Shown here piece by piece: positions 5,436 to 7,048 of a DNA stretch of 7,048 bases; position 1 is the stretch's first letter, and every line of letters starts with the position of its first letter. Made by a program: the position numbers and the translations under genes. The stretch covers positions 1 through 7,048 of the forward strand of contig QMMV01000105.1 in NCBI GenBank assembly GCA_003647435.1. The letters run 5' to 3'. The notes beneath the pieces were generated by a model. The model made no database searches. It worked only from the letters and a program-made list of their open reading frames with translations, and had not been told where the DNA came from. The stretch comes from Deltaproteobacteria bacterium. Its GTDB lineage: Bacteria > Desulfobacterota > Desulfobacteria > Desulfobacterales > C00003060.

Positions 5436-5441
5436 ATAGCT

Positions 5442-7048
5442 TTGGCAAATACCAGCGAGATTTCTTCCACTGAAAGACTTCTCGATCTGATTCGTGACAA
5501 GGGGGACAGAAAGCTTCAACCCTCAGCTGCTTCTCCACCCTCTTTCTTCTACCGCCGGCTCAAAGCACCCTTTTCAAAGGTACTTTCCTTCAGAAAGGCT
5601 GTTACCGTAGGGGTAGATATTGGTACCAGCGCTCTCAAGTTGGTAAAGGTCGGCGAAGGCTTTGACAAGACACAGAAACTGCTGGACTATCTGGAAGTGC
5701 CTTTTGAATCTGATATTTCCAGGGATAGTCCTCGATTCCCACATTTTCTGAACTCTGTACTTGCAGGCTTTTGTGGTACTTCAGGAAAGGTTGAGATCTG
5801 GAGCGCCATCTCTTCGATCAGGGTGGAAATGCGCTATCTCAGAATACCCAGGGTACCCAAAAAACAAATTCCCAATGCAGTTTATTGGACATACAAAAAA
5901 GAGGTTTCTTTTGACGAGAAGAAAGACGTCTTTGATTTTGAACTCTTGGGTGACGTCGTTGAAGATGGCACCCCAAAGACAGAAGTTATCTCTTACACCG
6001 CCCCGAGGCAGGAAATTGAACAACTAAAAAGGATCTTTTCCAAAAGCGGCTTTCCATTAACAGGCATAACAATTGTCCCGTTTGCAATCCAGAACCTATT
6101 GAGAACACAGTTGATTGAACCAGATGAAAAGAATATATGCAGTCTTTTCATAGGAAGCGATTGGTCCCGCATTGCCATCTTTTCGGACAGGAATCTTGTC
6201 TTGTCACGCGATATTAAGGCAGGCATGCAAAGCCTGATCGAGACAATAAGGGAAGCAATGGATGAAAAGCAGGCAGCCCTTTCCATGCAGTTGACGGATA
6301 CAGACGGTAGCAAAGCCATCGAAACTTCTGGTAAAGAATCACCTATTACTACAGATCCGGCCCGGAAGATTTTCTTTGATTTCATCAAGGGTTCTTCTTC
6401 TTCCCCTGAAAAAGGGGGAGCTTTTGATTCCAAAGAAAAAGAGATATTCAAGCTGGTATGCCCGGCCTTAGAGAGGTTGGTCAGGCAGGTCGAGAGAACC
6501 ATTGAGCATTATTCCTTAAAGTTTGGAAATGAGCGCGTCGGTAAACTTTACATTTCCGGCCAAATAAGCACACACAAAGGCATAGTAGAGCATATCGGCA
6601 ATCAATTAGGGCTTCCTGTAGATACCATTGATCCCTTTGCCTCCGGATCATCTTTCCTGGGTGAAGTTTCACCCCCGCCATCAGCAGCAGCGAGGGAAGC
6701 GCTTGTGCCAGCAGCCGGTATGGCGCTGTCCAACAATTCACGCACCCCGAATTTTATCTTCACATACAAAGATAAAGAGAAACTTAAAACTGTTTCTCGC
6801 ATTAATCGCACCCTATTTATGGTTTTCCTGGTTTGTATATCCCTGTGTATCGGAGTCGCTTTCTGGCAAAGCCATCTTGTTGACCGGAAAAAGGCACAAC
6901 TAACCGCACTTCAGCAACAACTGGAAAAATACAGCCCTTATATTGATGAAGCCCGCATACTGCAACTGGTCGCCCGGACAAAACACAAGAGCGAGACTCT
7001 GAAGGCACTCGGCAAGAGATATGCTGGAATGGCAGTAATTAATGAAAT
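5442..7048 (+). CDS. pilM: PilM-type actin-like pilus assembly protein fused to a PilN/GspL-like membrane segment (partial)
   Basis: The frame is open from TTG 5442 through the right edge (535 codons seen). Residues 1–54 are a variable basic N-terminal region. From residue 56 comes the phosphate-binding signature VGVDIGTSALKLVKV of PilM-type actin-like proteins. Later come the second-half motif SLFIGSDWSRIAIFSDRNLV, then SRDIKAG, and the C-terminal VGKLYISG and LGLPVDTIDPF. A Ser/Thr-rich insertion (including GSSSSPEKGG) sits between SRDIKAG and VGKLYISG. Instead of ending, the protein continues with TPNFIFTYKDKEK, a membrane helix (about 457–475, TLFMVFLVCISLCIGVAFW) and a heptad-like segment (LTALQQQLEKY), as in PilN. 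In type IV pilus machines PilM is cytoplasmic and binds the N-terminus of membrane protein PilN; type II secretion GspL carries both parts in one chain. I infer a one-chain PilM–PilN protein of a type IV pilus or related secretion machine. The rest of the gene and its neighbours lie outside the window. Confidence 0.82.
   Translation, partial: MANTSEISSTERLLDLIRDKGDRKLQPSAASPPSFFYRRLKAPFSKVLSFRKAVTVGVDIGTSALKLVKVGEGFDKTQKLLDYLEVPFESDISRDSPRFPHFLNSVLAGFCGTSGKVEIWSAISSIRVEMRYLRIPRVPKKQIPNAVYWTYKKEVSFDEKKDVFDFELLGDVVEDGTPKTEVISYTAPRQEIEQLKRIFSKSGFPLTGITIVPFAIQNLLRTQLIEPDEKNICSLFIGSDWSRIAIFSDRNLVLSRDIKAGMQSLIETIREAMDEKQAALSMQLTDTDGSKAIETSGKESPITTDPARKIFFDFIKGSSSSPEKGGAFDSKEKEIFKLVCPALERLVRQVERTIEHYSLKFGNERVGKLYISGQISTHKGIVEHIGNQLGLPVDTIDPFASGSSFLGEVSPPPSAAAREALVPAAGMALSNNSRTPNFIFTYKDKEKLKTVSRINRTLFMVFLVCISLCIGVAFWQSHLVDRKKAQLTALQQQLEKYSPYIDEARILQLVARTKHKSETLKALGKRYAGMAVINE

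Larger units (their letters stand above)
4601..5441. other. Gene-poor divergent intergenic region with repeats
   Basis: About 840 bp separate the leftward cyclase from the rightward pilus gene. The open frames here are short, overlap repeats on both strands and show no recognisable protein motif. What can be seen is a long-loop inverted repeat (4765–4876), a repeat element with inverted ends (5025–5223), a directly repeated ACTGGCC near 4898–4921, an AT-rich tract (5311–5350) and a rightward promoter with a roughly 100-nt untranslated leader. Confidence 0.7.

Noticed and set aside
5340..5441. Cyclic di-GMP (GEMM) riboswitch in the pilus gene leader
   Set aside because: Such riboswitches often precede pilus genes in related bacteria, but the conserved GEMM core motifs could not be found here.
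5993..6502. 169-codon minus-strand frame
   Set aside because: Antisense to the continuous pilM-like frame and lacking any recognisable motif.

Overview
The window suggests a bacterium of the Desulfobacterota/Deltaproteobacteria type. This is an inference from a type I-beta DAHP synthase, a chorismate mutase–shikimate dehydrogenase fusion, a PilM-type pilus gene and repeat-rich intergenic DNA; no marker gene fixes the taxon.

Layout. Positions 1–3151 hold a leftward (minus strand) aromatic operon: DAHP synthase (aroF, 2138–3151), 3-dehydroquinate synthase (aroB, 1034–2128) and a chorismate mutase–shikimate dehydrogenase fusion (1–1037, cut by the left edge). The last two overlap by ATGA. Positions 3152–3604 are the control region of this operon. 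Positions 3665–4600 carry a membrane-anchored class III adenylate cyclase, also leftward. Positions 4601–5441 have no convincing gene but contain inverted repeats, heptamer duplications, a roughly 200-bp palindrome-bounded repeat element and a rightward promoter. From 5442 to the right edge runs a rightward PilM-type actin-like pilus protein that continues into a transmembrane helix and coiled coil, like a PilM–PilN fusion with GspL-style architecture. It appears to start at TTG.

The main discovery is upstream of aroF. A sigma70-like promoter (TTGACA, 17 bp, CAGAAT) leads to a 34-codon reading frame whose residues 11–20 are FYFGYYYWYF, so nine of ten codons specify Phe, Tyr or Trp. It is followed by RNA segments that can form a 1:2 hairpin, a 15-bp 2:3 antiterminator, or a 3:4 intrinsic terminator with a U-tract. 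Segment 1 overlaps the last aromatic codons. This is the layout of a ribosome-mediated transcription attenuator, here reading all three aromatic amino acids and placed at the first step of the common pathway. A second strong terminator hairpin follows, and a small ORF with the best Shine–Dalgarno in the window runs through both hairpins; how transcription passes the second hairpin is an open question.

How the genes work together: the aro operon makes DAHP, closes it to dehydroquinate, reduces dehydroshikimate to shikimate, and converts chorismate to prephenate. Aromatic starvation would stall the leader ribosome and open the operon. The cyclase and pilus genes are not obviously linked to this pathway.
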